Assembly: GCF_001984065.1 (NCBI RefSeq)
Contig: NZ_LYVP01000045.1
Span: 1-43,289 of the forward strand
DNA length: 43,289 nucleotides
Origin: Pseudomonas sp. KK4
GTDB lineage: Bacteria; Pseudomonadota; Gammaproteobacteria; Pseudomonadales; Pseudomonadaceae
Direction of reading: 5' to 3'
Shown here: piece after piece, positions 10,250-17,801 of the stretch
Numbering within the stretch: position 1 is the stretch's first letter
How the letters are laid out: each line of letters begins with the position of its first letter
The notes under the pieces: model-generated
What the model saw: the letters and a program-made list of their open reading frames with translations, nothing else
The model's database searches: none
Told to the model about the DNA's origin: nothing
Position numbers and translations under genes: made by a program

Positions 10250-11203
10250 ATGAACACCGTTGTTATCGCTCCACGCTCAGCGTCAGCCAATGCTGACCGT
10301 TACGCGCAAATGGTCAAGGCATCGAAAAAAGCCGAATGGCAGATCGACCGCGACTTGCTGCAGGATCGCCGTTTCGACCATTCACGCAAATTCCTGCCCG
10401 ACGGCCTGTCGCACGTCGACCGCCTGAGCTTTCTCGGGGCGACCGAGGCTCGCCTGCTCAGCCAGATTCAGGGGCGAACCTATGCGTACCTGTTTGGCCT
10501 GGTCGAGCGGTTCATCAGTGCCAAAATGCTCGATCAGGGCCGGGCCCATGTCTTTGACGATCAGTTGGCCTTTGAAGCGCTGGTCCAATTTTCCAGCGAC
10601 GAGATCAAGCATCAGGAGCTGTTCCGGCGCATCGAGGCGATGCTCGCTGAGCAATTGCCCACGGGGTATCGTCAAGTGGCCGACCCCAACGAAGTGGCCC
10701 GGGCGGTATTGGCCGCGAGCACCTGGTCGGTGTTGGCGCTGACTTGCCATATCGAGCTGTTCGTTCAGGCGCACTACCAGAAGAGCATCGCCCCGGGGGA
10801 GGATTTGTGCCCACTGTTCAAGGATGTCTTCAAATTCCACTGGAAGGATGAAAGCCGGCACGTCGTGCTCGATGAACTGGAGTGGCAGGCCGAACACGCC
10901 AAACTCTCGCCGGCCGAGCGCGACCAGGCGGTGAATGATCTGATTGCACTGGTGGGGGCCGTCGATGGGATCGTGCAGGCGCAAGCGGCAGCCGACGCCG
11001 ACTACTTCATCGGCAATGTTCCACGATCGTTCAGTGCCGATGAAGCGCAGCACATCAACGCCTGCGTGCTGAGCGCCTACCGCTGGCAATACATTGTCTC
11101 AGGGGTGGAGCATCCGCATTTTTCACGGCTGCTCACGCACATGACAACACCCGAACAGATGGCGAGGATTCAGGCCGCACTGGCACCGTTGATGGGGGGT
11201 TGA
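10250..11203 (+). CDS. Ferritin-like diiron protein (putative oxygenase/oxidase)
   Basis: A 317-residue, probably cytoplasmic protein. The start at 10250 has AGGAG directly upstream; the in-frame extension to 10139 lacks a ribosome site. The ligand pattern of a four-helix-bundle diiron site is visible and symmetric: E86, then E118-x-x-H121 (SSDEIKHQELF), then E169 (CHIELF), then E201-x-x-H204 (WKDESRHVVLDE), with 32 residues between each lone Glu and its ExxH partner. This is the arrangement of carboxylate-bridged diiron enzymes; AurF/CmlI-type N-oxygenases are one comparable group. The substrate is unknown. The divergent AraC gene probably controls it, and no electron-transfer partner is adjacent. 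Confidence 0.78.
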   Translation: MNTVVIAPRSASANADRYAQMVKASKKAEWQIDRDLLQDRRFDHSRKFLPDGLSHVDRLSFLGATEARLLSQIQGRTYAYLFGLVERFISAKMLDQGRAHVFDDQLAFEALVQFSSDEIKHQELFRRIEAMLAEQLPTGYRQVADPNEVARAVLAASTWSVLALTCHIELFVQAHYQKSIAPGEDLCPLFKDVFKFHWKDESRHVVLDELEWQAEHAKLSPAERDQAVNDLIALVGAVDGIVQAQAAADADYFIGNVPRSFSADEAQHINACVLSAYRWQYIVSGVEHPHFSRLLTHMTTPEQMARIQAALAPLMGG

Positions 11204-11222
11204 TAGTCAGCAATGGCAAACG

Positions 11223-11249
11223 GTGGTGAGGGGTTTATTCCCTCACCAC
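11223..11249. terminator. Stem-loop between convergent genes
   Basis: GTGGTGAGGG (11223-11232) and CCCTCACCAC (11240-11249) form a perfect 10-bp stem with a GTTTATT loop. It lies 19 bp after the diiron gene and 34 bp beyond the end of the convergent DUF6124 gene, so it probably ends transcription from both sides. It resembles the palindrome at 3891-3916 (shared TGGTGA/TCACCA), also in a convergent gap. There is no U-tract. Confidence 0.5.
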
Positions 11250-11283
11250 ACAGGTATCCAACGGCTCATAGGTAGTGTGCGAC

Positions 11284-11640
11284 TCAGGGCGGATCCATCT
11301 GATCCAGCACCCGATTGGCCGTGATCTCGGCCAACATCACGCAGCTGGAAATGCCCAGCAAGGCGTTGCGATCGCCCCCTTCCAGATGATCCACCAGTTG
11401 ATGGACCATCACATCCACCGACGCCAGCGTCTCCACCAGGTACACCATCAGGTCTTCGGTTCTGGTGTGCGGGTTCACGGTGAACAGCGTGCTGGGGGTG
11501 CGGGGCGTGGCTTTGATGTCGGCGCTTGAGGGGAAGTGATAATCGAGGGCACGCTCGGCGGCGTCGTTGAGCCTGGTTGAATCGGCTTCGTAGGGGGATG
11601 TGGAATCGGTGTCTGGGGGGTTGGGTGTGACTTTGAACAT
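11284..11640 (-). CDS. DUF6124-family small protein
   Basis: A 118-residue acidic protein of a Pseudomonas-restricted family with no known function. The N-terminal ~45 residues (MFKVTPNPPDTDSTSPYEAD) look disordered. The C-terminal part is predicted helical and conserved (ERALDYHFPS, then NPHTRTEDLMVYLVETLASV, then LEGGDRNALLGISSCVMLAE). The start at 11640 is preceded by TAGAGGTT at a suitable distance. The reading frame stays open for 111 further codons upstream through the structured leader (to a TTG at 11973), but I treat that as leader rather than protein. No membrane segment or catalytic motif is seen. The neighbours give no functional hint; the leader does suggest RNA-level control. Confidence 0.85.
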   Translation of the reverse strand: MFKVTPNPPDTDSTSPYEADSTRLNDAAERALDYHFPSSADIKATPRTPSTLFTVNPHTRTEDLMVYLVETLASVDVMVHQLVDHLEGGDRNALLGISSCVMLAEITANRVLDQMDPP

Positions 11641-11973
11641 GGGTGGAACCTCTAGTGCGAATTTGAAGGAGCCATCACCCTCGCTACCAAACGAAGGGTG
11701 GCGGCCATACGCAGGTTGGTAGACCGGTCGCACTATCCGGCGCCCGCAAGCGGGCCCTACGCATGACCACCATAAAAAACGGTGGCGCTGTGCGTCTGAG
11801 CGCGTAACCGGGCTACCAAACCCGATCGCTGTTTCCAGCGACCGCCAAACGATAAAACCCGCACCCCAGGCGCACAAGCCGGCGGATTCTGGCGTACGCG
11901 TAGGCAACCGCGCAAGGCTTTGTAGCTTCCCGGAAAGATTCCTGACACCCGTTAAACACACCGCCTCCCGCAA
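11641..11973 (-). ncRNA. Structured 5' leader RNA of the DUF6124 gene
   Basis: About 330 nt between the REPIN and the DUF6124 start fold well when read on the minus strand. Elements, with plus-strand coordinates: a hairpin TCGCTG-GAAA-CAGCGA capped by a GNRA tetraloop (11826-11841); a long-range stem joining 11808-11822 (GGTTTGGTAGCCCGG as RNA) with 11714-11727 (CCGGTCTACCAACC); nested inside it ACGCA/TGCGT (11759-11763, 11791-11795) and CCACC/GGTGG (11767-11771, 11781-11785), then a GCCCGC/GCGGGC hairpin (11742-11755); and a start-proximal hairpin (11671-11681 with 11695-11705) whose loop displays a second TTTGGTAG (11684-11691). That loop could compete for the same CTACCAA. A regulatory leader or switch is inferred; no ligand is known. 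Confidence 0.55.
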
Positions 11974-11993
11974 TGTTTAAAACACACCAAACC

Positions 11994-12094
11994 CTGTAGG
12001 AGCGAGTTCACTCGCGATGGTCGCCAACGATAACGCTGGCCACCTGACACCCCGCGGCGCTCTCTCGTTTTTCGCGAGCGAGCTCGCTCCTACA
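11994..12094. repeat. REPIN (inverted REP pair)
   Basis: Starts CTGTAGGAGCGAGTTCACTC and ends with the inverse GCGAGCTCGCTCCTACA. The interior (GATGGTCGCCAACGATAACG, then CCGCGGCGCTCTC) is shared with the REPINs at 23892, 27147, 27275 and 43243. It sits between the divergent DUF6124 leader and the ABC exporter gene. Confidence 0.88.
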
Positions 12095-12166
12095 AAAGCA
12101 GCGTTCCCCCTCAAACCAAACTTTAAATGGCAGAATCCCCGTAACTTGATTGTTTCGGTGACCTCC

Positions 12167-14026
12167 ATGCTTCGCGTATTTGAACAAAGACTCGACCCCT
12201 TCCCGCCCGACGAGGTACCGCCGCCGCCCGATGGGCTGGCGCGGTTCCTGTGGGCGTGCACGCGGGGTGCCCGTGGTTATGTGCTGGCGTTTGCGCTGCT
12301 CAGCGCCGCGGTGTCGATCTACGAGGCGTGGCTGTTTTCGTTCCTGGGTCAGGTGGTGGACTTGCTCTCGACCTGGCAGGCCGGCGGTGAAGCGGCGGCG
12401 CAGGAAAGTCGCGTGTTGTGGGGCATGGCCATTGTGATGGTGGCCAGCGTCGGCCTGGTGGCGTTGCGCACGATGGTGCAGCACCAGATATTGGCGATCA
12501 ATTTACCGCTGCGCCTGCGTTGGGACTTCCACCGATTGATGTTGCGCCAGAGCCTGTCGTTCTTTTCCGACGAGTTCTCCGGCCGGGTCACCACCAAGGT
12601 GATGCAGACCGCGCTGGCGGTGCGCGACGTGCTGTTCACCCTGATCGAGATCGCCCCCGGCATCGGCGTGTATTTCATCGCGATCATCGCCCTGGCCGGC
12701 GGTTTCGCGCTGAAGCTGATGCTGCCGTTCGTGGCCTGGATCATCCTGTTCGCGCTGGCCATGCGCTACTTCGTGCCGCGCCTGGGCAAAGTCGGCCAGG
12801 AACAGGCCCATGCGCGCTCCTCGATGACCGGACGGATCTCGGACGCCTACACCAACATCACCACCGTAAAGCTGTTCTCCCATTCCAATCGCGAAGCGCA
12901 TTTCGCGCGCGCGGCCATGGAGGATTTCAAGCAGACCGGCTTTCGCCAGATGCGCCTGGTCAGTCAGTTCGAGATCGTCAACCAGGCGTTGGTGGTGGCG
13001 CTGATCATGGCCGCCGGCGGTTATGCGCTGTGGCTGTGGCACCAGGGCGAAGTCGGCGCCGGTGCCGTGGCGGCGATTACAGCCATGGCATTGCGCATCA
13101 ACGGCATGTCGCACTGGATCATGTGGCAAATGACTTCGCTGTTCGAAAGCATCGGCACCGTGCAGGACGGCATGTCCACCCTCACCCGCGGGCCCAAGGT
13201 GCAGGATGCGCCGGACGCCGGCACGCTGGTGACCTCCGGCGGCGCGGTGACGTTCGACAATGTGCGCTTCAACTACAACGGCGAACGCCAGGTGCTCGAT
13301 GGCCTGAGCCTGAACATTCGCCCGGGGGAAAAAATCGGCCTGGTGGGCCGCTCCGGTGCGGGTAAATCCACGCTCATCAACTTGCTGCTGCGCTTCTACG
13401 ACGTCGACAGCGGGCAGATCCGCGTCGACGGCCAGGACATCGCCCACGTGACGCAAGACAGCCTGCGCAGCGCCATCGGCATGGTCACCCAGGATACTTC
13501 CCTGCTGCACCGCTCCATCCGCGACAACATCGCCTACGGCCGACCCGATGCCACCGACGCCCAAGTACGCACCGCCGCGGCCAATGCCCAGGCCGATGAA
13601 TTCATCAGCCAACTGAGCGACCGCCAGGGCCACAGCGGCTACGACACCCTGGTGGGCGAGCGCGGCATCAAGCTCTCGGGCGGTCAGCGCCAGCGCATCG
13701 CCATCGCCCGAGTGATGCTCAAGAACGCGCCGATCCTGCTGCTCGACGAAGCCACCAGCGCGCTGGATTCGGAAGTCGAAGTGGCCATCCAGGAAAGCCT
13801 GGATGAAATGATGCAAGGCAAAACCGTGATCGCCATCGCCCACCGACTGTCCACCATCGCAGCGATGGACCGACTGATCGTCATGGACGATGGCCGCATC
13901 GTCGAACAAGGCACCCACAATGAATTGCTCGCCAGGAACGGCCTCTATGCACGGCTCTGGCAGCACCAGAGTGGTGGGTTTTTGGGTGAGGATCAGGGGG
14001 TGACCGAGGCGATGGATCAGGTGTGA
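12167..14026 (+). CDS. ABC exporter, fused permease-ATPase (MsbA-like)
   Basis: A 619-residue half-transporter with an N-terminal type-I exporter membrane domain of about six helices (first near YVLAFALLSAAVSIYEAW) and a C-terminal nucleotide-binding domain. Motifs: Walker A GRSGAGKS, Q-loop MVTQDTSLLH, signature KLSGGQRQR, Walker B/D-loop ILLLDEATSALD, H-loop AHRLSTIA. It probably works as a homodimer in the inner membrane exporting a lipid, drug or peptide; the substrate cannot be assigned. The start at 12167 is chosen because the upstream extension reads into the REPIN; the ribosome site (GGTGA) is weak. It is monocistronic, convergent with the HipB-like gene. Confidence 0.9.
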   Translation: MLRVFEQRLDPFPPDEVPPPPDGLARFLWACTRGARGYVLAFALLSAAVSIYEAWLFSFLGQVVDLLSTWQAGGEAAAQESRVLWGMAIVMVASVGLVALRTMVQHQILAINLPLRLRWDFHRLMLRQSLSFFSDEFSGRVTTKVMQTALAVRDVLFTLIEIAPGIGVYFIAIIALAGGFALKLMLPFVAWIILFALAMRYFVPRLGKVGQEQAHARSSMTGRISDAYTNITTVKLFSHSNREAHFARAAMEDFKQTGFRQMRLVSQFEIVNQALVVALIMAAGGYALWLWHQGEVGAGAVAAITAMALRINGMSHWIMWQMTSLFESIGTVQDGMSTLTRGPKVQDAPDAGTLVTSGGAVTFDNVRFNYNGERQVLDGLSLNIRPGEKIGLVGRSGAGKSTLINLLLRFYDVDSGQIRVDGQDIAHVTQDSLRSAIGMVTQDTSLLHRSIRDNIAYGRPDATDAQVRTAAANAQADEFISQLSDRQGHSGYDTLVGERGIKLSGGQRQRIAIARVMLKNAPILLLDEATSALDSEVEVAIQESLDEMMQGKTVIAIAHRLSTIAAMDRLIVMDDGRIVEQGTHNELLARNGLYARLWQHQSGGFLGEDQGVTEAMDQV

Positions 14027-14060
14027 GTGGATCGAGGGCTTTACGCACTTCTCGAGACGG

Positions 14061-14093
14061 TCAGCGCGTCGGTACGTTCAACTCTTTCGTCAT
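14061..14093 (-). pseudogene. Remnant of hipA (first ten codons only)
   Basis: Directly after the HipB-like gene, with its stop overlapping the next start as TGATG, a ten-codon frame reads MTKELNVPTR then stop. MTKELNV resembles the N-terminus of HipA kinases, and hipB-hipA coupling of this kind is common. The rest of hipA (about 400 codons) is absent: the ABC exporter gene ends only 34 bp further on. A second frame over the junction reads TDALTVSRSA then stop, and might be leftover C-terminus. I infer a large internal deletion, not a functional small gene. Confidence 0.5.
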
Positions 14094-14389
14094 CACCTCA
14101 TCCCCCGCTTGCGCTTGGCATTCTTGAGCTCTTCAATTGAATTTGGATGCTCAGTCTTGAAGAGCCGGGTTACGCAAGTGAGTTCATCAAGAGCGGTGGC
14201 CATGAGGATCAGAGCCTCCAGGGTCACCACTCCAGTGGTCTCGAATCGCTTGATGGTAGACTCAGACACCCCCGATTTTTCGGCGAGCGTCTTGCGAGAG
14301 AGGTTTTTTGATAGGCGCAGTGTCTTGGCGTTCTCTCCAACATTCCTGGCGATCTCAGCTGGCGAATAGAGTAAATGCATGAAAGACAT
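14093..14389 (-). CDS. HipB-like XRE-family HTH regulator (orphan antitoxin)
   Basis: A 98-residue DNA-binding protein. The HTH covers about residues 18-62 (NVGENAKTLRLSKNLSRKTL, then AEKSGVSESTIKRFETTGVV, then TLEALILMATALDE), and a basic tail follows (KNAKRKRG). The start at 14389 has GAGGCGG just upstream. This length and the TGATG junction are those of a hipB antitoxin gene, but the toxin is missing, so it may survive as a stand-alone repressor. The upstream region holds a palindrome that could be its operator. Confidence 0.82.
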   Translation of the reverse strand: MSFMHLLYSPAEIARNVGENAKTLRLSKNLSRKTLAEKSGVSESTIKRFETTGVVTLEALILMATALDELTCVTRLFKTEHPNSIEELKNAKRKRGMR

Positions 14390-14454
14390 GGCCGCCTCTG
14401 ACTATTTGACAATGGTTATATCTGACCAGCTATTGCGCAAAATCGCCTTATTTT

Positions 14455-14468
14455 GGTCATGTATGACC
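14455..14468. promoter_or_regulatory. Candidate operator of the HipB-like regulator
   Basis: GGTCAT-GT-ATGACC is a perfect 6-bp inverted repeat 66 bp upstream of the regulator start, within the AT-rich gap 14390-14558. A degenerate related half-site, TGGTCAGATATAACCA on the minus strand, lies closer to the gene (14413-14428). Two similar sites flanking a promoter would fit autoregulation. Confidence 0.35.
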
Positions 14469-14558
14469 CCTTGATAGCATTCGCGCGCTATGAAATGACA
14501 GAATTTTTTCTTGTACATTGAAGTCAGTTCCCTCATGCCCCTTTGCATAAACCCACAC

Positions 14559-15014
14559 TCAAAACGACAGTACGCCGCAGTGCATCATCGTGCTGCACAG
14601 AATCATTTGGGCGAGCAAGAAACCCAGGGCAGCGCCCAGAAAACCGACGCCTGCGACAATCCATGGCAGGCGTGCTTTCACCCGGTACTTCAATAGCCAA
14701 GCCGCTACACCAGCGCCTACCAACATGCCGGGCATGGAAAACAGGTGCCCAAGCACTAGCAACCCTTCGGGCCGAGCGTGACTGAGCATGACTTTCATGT
14801 AGACCAACAGACTCGCGATCGCTGCCGCTGTCGTGCCAGTGAGAAACAATGCCGGAGCTCGCAGGATCAAGCCCGGCACCAGCGCCGCCACGGGCACACC
14901 GAGCAGGTACCAGAAACCTGAGTACAGCGGATCGGCGCCCATGCTTGCGTAGAGAAGAATGGGAGCGAACAGGAGGAGTGAATACGCAAGATCATGTCTA
15001 ACACCGATTGTCAT
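14559..15014 (-). CDS. Small integral membrane protein of unknown function
   Basis: A 151-residue protein with about five hydrophobic segments (LAYSLLLFAPILLYASMG; GFWYLLGVPVAALVPGLI; FLTGTTAAAIASLLVYMKVM; LFSMPGMLVGAGVAAWLL; PWIVAGVGFLGAALGFLLAQ). The ATG at 15014 is preferred because GAGG lies 7 nt upstream; a TTG at 15047 would add eleven residues. I do not recognise the family. It is divergent from the GFA-family gene and may share its promoter region. No catalytic motif is visible. Confidence 0.7.
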   Translation of the reverse strand: MTIGVRHDLAYSLLLFAPILLYASMGADPLYSGFWYLLGVPVAALVPGLILRAPALFLTGTTAAAIASLLVYMKVMLSHARPEGLLVLGHLFSMPGMLVGAGVAAWLLKYRVKARLPWIVAGVGFLGAALGFLLAQMILCSTMMHCGVLSF

Positions 15015-15139
15015 CCTGGCCTCGTTATCAGCTTCATGCTTGCTCAATAGCGTAGATGAGGAAGACGTTTTTATTCTGTTTGTCCGCGCACCTGCTCACC
15101 GATTAAATTGGCCTGTCTTTTTTTCGGGCTGTACCAACA

Positions 15140-15538
15140 ATGACCTGCACTTTCCAAGGCAGCTGCCTCTGCCGCGTTGTCAGATACGAAATCAAATCAA
15201 GCCCGAAAGCGCTTTCGCATTGCCATTGCAGCCAATGTCGCAAAAGCCATGGGGCGGCATTTGCCAGCTATGGCAGCGTACCGCGCACTGATTTGCAGAT
15301 CATTCACGGTGCTGAGCACATCAGGAGCTACCGCTCCTCCGAGTCAGTACTTCGTCAGTTTTGCAGCCAATGCGGCTCGTCGTTGTTCTGGTCGAAAGAC
15401 AGGAGTGAGTACGCAGACTGGGTATCCGTAGCACTGGGTACCCTGGACACGCCTTTTACGTCGCAGAAGCAGCGACATATCGAGGTGGCGTCCAAGGCGT
15501 CGTGGTATGAGATTCAGGATCAGTGGCCACAGTCTTGA
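15140..15538 (+). CDS. GFA-family protein (glutathione-dependent formaldehyde-activating-like)
   Basis: A 132-residue zinc-binding protein of the GFA/CENP-V fold. The diagnostic cysteines are present: C9-x-C11 (GSCLCRVVRY), C28-x-C30-x-x-C33 (HCHCSQCRKSHGAAF) and C75-x-x-C78 (FCSQCGSSLFW). Members bind glutathione adducts or have unknown activity, and very few have a proven formaldehyde role. The start lacks a clear ribosome site but gives the normal family N-terminus. No formaldehyde dehydrogenase gene is nearby, so the function stays open. Confidence 0.88.
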   Translation: MTCTFQGSCLCRVVRYEIKSSPKALSHCHCSQCRKSHGAAFASYGSVPRTDLQIIHGAEHIRSYRSSESVLRQFCSQCGSSLFWSKDRSEYADWVSVALGTLDTPFTSQKQRHIEVASKASWYEIQDQWPQS

Positions 15539-15708
15539 CGCCACGGTTGCGCGCCTTACTGGATTTTCTGCTCGAACAGTTCGAACAAGTCTCCAGTGAG
15601 ATGAGTTTCACACTATCGCAAGCAAGCCCCGCAGGGAAAACCCCTTCACTGTTCAGCAATCCCCCCATCAGCCGATAATTGAAGCACCCTTCAGTTATTG
15701 GCTCCCCA

Positions 15709-16743
15709 ATGGATCAGACGCTTTCCTTTCTCTGCGACACCCTTCCAAAAGCGCAAACACTGGAGCAGCTCACGCGCCCCTTGCTGACCCTGCTCAGCCA
15801 GGTGGCCGGCATGGAGTCGACCTACCTGACGACGATTGATACCGACGAGGGTGTCCAGCGTGTCGAGTTCGCGCGCAACGTCGGTGACATGGTGATTCCC
15901 GAGGGGCTGGTGGTGCCTTGGGCAGATACGCTGTGCAAGCGGGCGCTGGACGAGAATCGCCTGTATTCGGATAACGTCGCCCAGACCTGGGGTGACTCTG
16001 AGGCGGCCACGGCCCTGGGCATCCGAACCTACGTGAGCGCGCCCATCAGATCCCGGGACGGCCAAGTGCTGGGGACGGTCTGTGCCGCCAGCTCGGATCA
16101 GGTGGCCCGCACGCCTGAGGTGGAGCCCCTGCTGATGCTGCTGTCATCGTTGCTCAGCTATGCCCTTGAACGCGGGATGCTCGTCGAGCAACTGCAGACG
16201 GCCAACGCCGAATTGACCAAACTGGCCCTGACCGACCCACTCACCGGCCTGTCCAACCGCCGCGCCATCCTCAACGACGCCGTGCGCCTGTTCGCCCTGG
16301 CCCAGCGGGAGAACAAGTACATCCTGATGGGTGTCATCGATCTGGATGGCTTCAAGCTCATCAATGATACCCGCGGCCACCAGGCAGGCGACGAACTGCT
16401 GCGCGGTGTGGCCACCCAACTGCAACATGGCCTCCGAGCGAGCGACGTCATCGGGCGCACCGGCGGCGATGAATTCATCGTGATCGCCCTGGGCACACCT
16501 TCCGAACACGCAGAGCCGGCAAAAGACATGCGCCATGCCGCCGACCTGCTGCAGGATCGCCTGGCCAAAGCGACCATAGGCAACTATGAACTGGGCCACG
16601 GGCTTGGCGATATCCACTATCCCGGCGCGAGCGTCGGGGTGGTGGCGGTGATGCCGGGCAGTGTGACCGTGGACGAGGCGACGAAGCTGGCAGACCGCGA
16701 GATGTATAAGGTGAAACAGCAGCGAAATCGTCAGCGGGCCTAG
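15709..16743 (+). CDS. Soluble GAF-GGDEF diguanylate cyclase
   Basis: A 344-residue cytoplasmic protein. An N-terminal GAF sensor domain covers about residues 20-150 (ALGIRTYVSAPIRSRDGQVL, then GTVCAASSD is the typical GAF core). A C-terminal GGDEF domain starts at LTDPLTGLSNRRAI, with IDLDGFKLINDTRGHQAGDE, an RASD inhibitory site and a canonical GGDEF loop five residues later. It should synthesise c-di-GMP in response to a small ligand or redox/light cue bound by GAF. The ATG at 15709 is preferred to the TTG at 15679, although neither has a strong ribosome site. It stands alone and is convergent with the LysR gene 34 bp away. Confidence 0.9.
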   Translation: MDQTLSFLCDTLPKAQTLEQLTRPLLTLLSQVAGMESTYLTTIDTDEGVQRVEFARNVGDMVIPEGLVVPWADTLCKRALDENRLYSDNVAQTWGDSEAATALGIRTYVSAPIRSRDGQVLGTVCAASSDQVARTPEVEPLLMLLSSLLSYALERGMLVEQLQTANAELTKLALTDPLTGLSNRRAILNDAVRLFALAQRENKYILMGVIDLDGFKLINDTRGHQAGDELLRGVATQLQHGLRASDVIGRTGGDEFIVIALGTPSEHAEPAKDMRHAADLLQDRLAKATIGNYELGHGLGDIHYPGASVGVVAVMPGSVTVDEATKLADREMYKVKQQRNRQRA

Positions 16744-16777
16744 CAAAACAGTGGGCCATGGGTCGGTTGCCGCCCTC

Positions 16778-17674
16778 CTATAGCAGCAGCGTCGAAAAAT
16801 CGCAGTGGCTGACAGCCAACTGTGCAACGTTCTGGTTCAAACCCAATTGCCGATCAGAACGGTACAGCACCGCGTAGCGAATTCGCGGCAGCCCAGGCGT
16901 GGTGACCAGGGCCCGCAAGGCACCACTGTCGATCAAGTGCGACAGGCACGCCTTGGGCAGGTAGCTGACCCCTACCCCTGACAAAGTGAGCCCCACCTGC
17001 ACCAGCAAGTTGTGGCTGGTGAGGGTCTTGGGCAATTGCACGTCATGGGAAGCCAGCCATCGCTCATAGACCAGGCCAGTGCCGGACTGTGAACCCTGGG
17101 TCAACACCGTGAACCCGGCCAGGACGTCGAGGCTCACAGGGTCTGGATCGCCAATCAGACCTGGCGCACACATCCAGGCATTTTCAACGCTTTGGAGTGG
17201 CGTACTGACGAATCGAGCGTCGTCATAGACGTCCGGCACAATGATCAAGTCGAGCTGGTCATTTTCCAGTTTGCGAAACAACTCGCTGCTGAGCTCCACC
17301 GAAGGCTCGATCTGCACTTTTGGATAAGCCTGTCGTATCGCCTCGACCAGCGCCGGTAACCAGGTCAGCGCGGTGAGTTCGGTGACACCCAGGCGAAATC
17401 GTCGCACCAGGACTTCACGGGCACTGACGCGCTCCAGCAAATAGTCGCGCCGCTCAAGCAAGTCCCTGGCGTAATCGAGCAGCTCACTGCCCTTCTCGGT
17501 CAACCGAGCGTTGCGTTTGCTGCGGTCGAAAATCTCCACATCAAAGGTTTCTTCGAGTTCCTGTATGCGCTTGGAAATCGCCGACTGAGACATGTTGAGT
17601 TTGTTCGCCGCCGCTTCGAAGCTGCCCAGCTCGGCTATCCAGTACAGCGCGTCGATTTGCTTGAAAGTGATCAT
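16778..17674 (-). CDS. LysR-family regulator of the aldolase/aminotransferase operon
   Basis: A 298-residue transcription factor. The N-terminal winged HTH reads ITFKQIDALYWIAELGSFEA, then AANKLNMSQSAISKRIQELE, and is followed by the LysR effector-binding domain. The start at 17674 has GAAGAAAG just upstream, and an extension to 17710 is less likely. It is transcribed divergently from the RraA-type aldolase gene with a 127-bp gap, the standard arrangement for a LysR activator of the neighbouring operon. The coinducer is unknown but is probably the pathway substrate or its 2-oxo acid. Confidence 0.9.
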   Translation of the reverse strand: MITFKQIDALYWIAELGSFEAAANKLNMSQSAISKRIQELEETFDVEIFDRSKRNARLTEKGSELLDYARDLLERRDYLLERVSAREVLVRRFRLGVTELTALTWLPALVEAIRQAYPKVQIEPSVELSSELFRKLENDQLDLIIVPDVYDDARFVSTPLQSVENAWMCAPGLIGDPDPVSLDVLAGFTVLTQGSQSGTGLVYERWLASHDVQLPKTLTSHNLLVQVGLTLSGVGVSYLPKACLSHLIDSGALRALVTTPGLPRIRYAVLYRSDRQLGLNQNVAQLAVSHCDFSTLLL

Positions 17675-17694
17675 GCTTTCTTCACATGAAAAAA

Positions 17695-17724
17695 AGCGAT
17701 GGTAACGCATAATAAAATATCGCT
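17695..17724. promoter_or_regulatory. Candidate LysR operator in the divergent promoter
   Basis: AGCGAT (17695-17700) and ATCGCT (17719-17724) form an inverted repeat with an 18-bp AT-rich spacer, between the LysR start and the aldolase gene. It does not match the simple T-N11-A box, so the assignment is tentative. Confidence 0.35.
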
Positions 17725-17801
17725 AAAACTGTTTACTCATCACTCCTAAGATCGAGCCACAGCCCTGATCGGCTGCTACCTCATTCTTACGGAGATCCGC
17801 C

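Noticed and set aside
12017..12166. N-terminal 50-residue extension of the ABC exporter
   Set aside because: The extension is encoded by REPIN DNA and lacks a ribosome site; the ATG at 12167 fits the exporter N-terminus.
12503..13966. 487-codon open frame opposite the ABC exporter
   Set aside because: It is antisense to an exporter with all motifs intact and is His/Gln/Asp-rich, as expected for a GC shadow.
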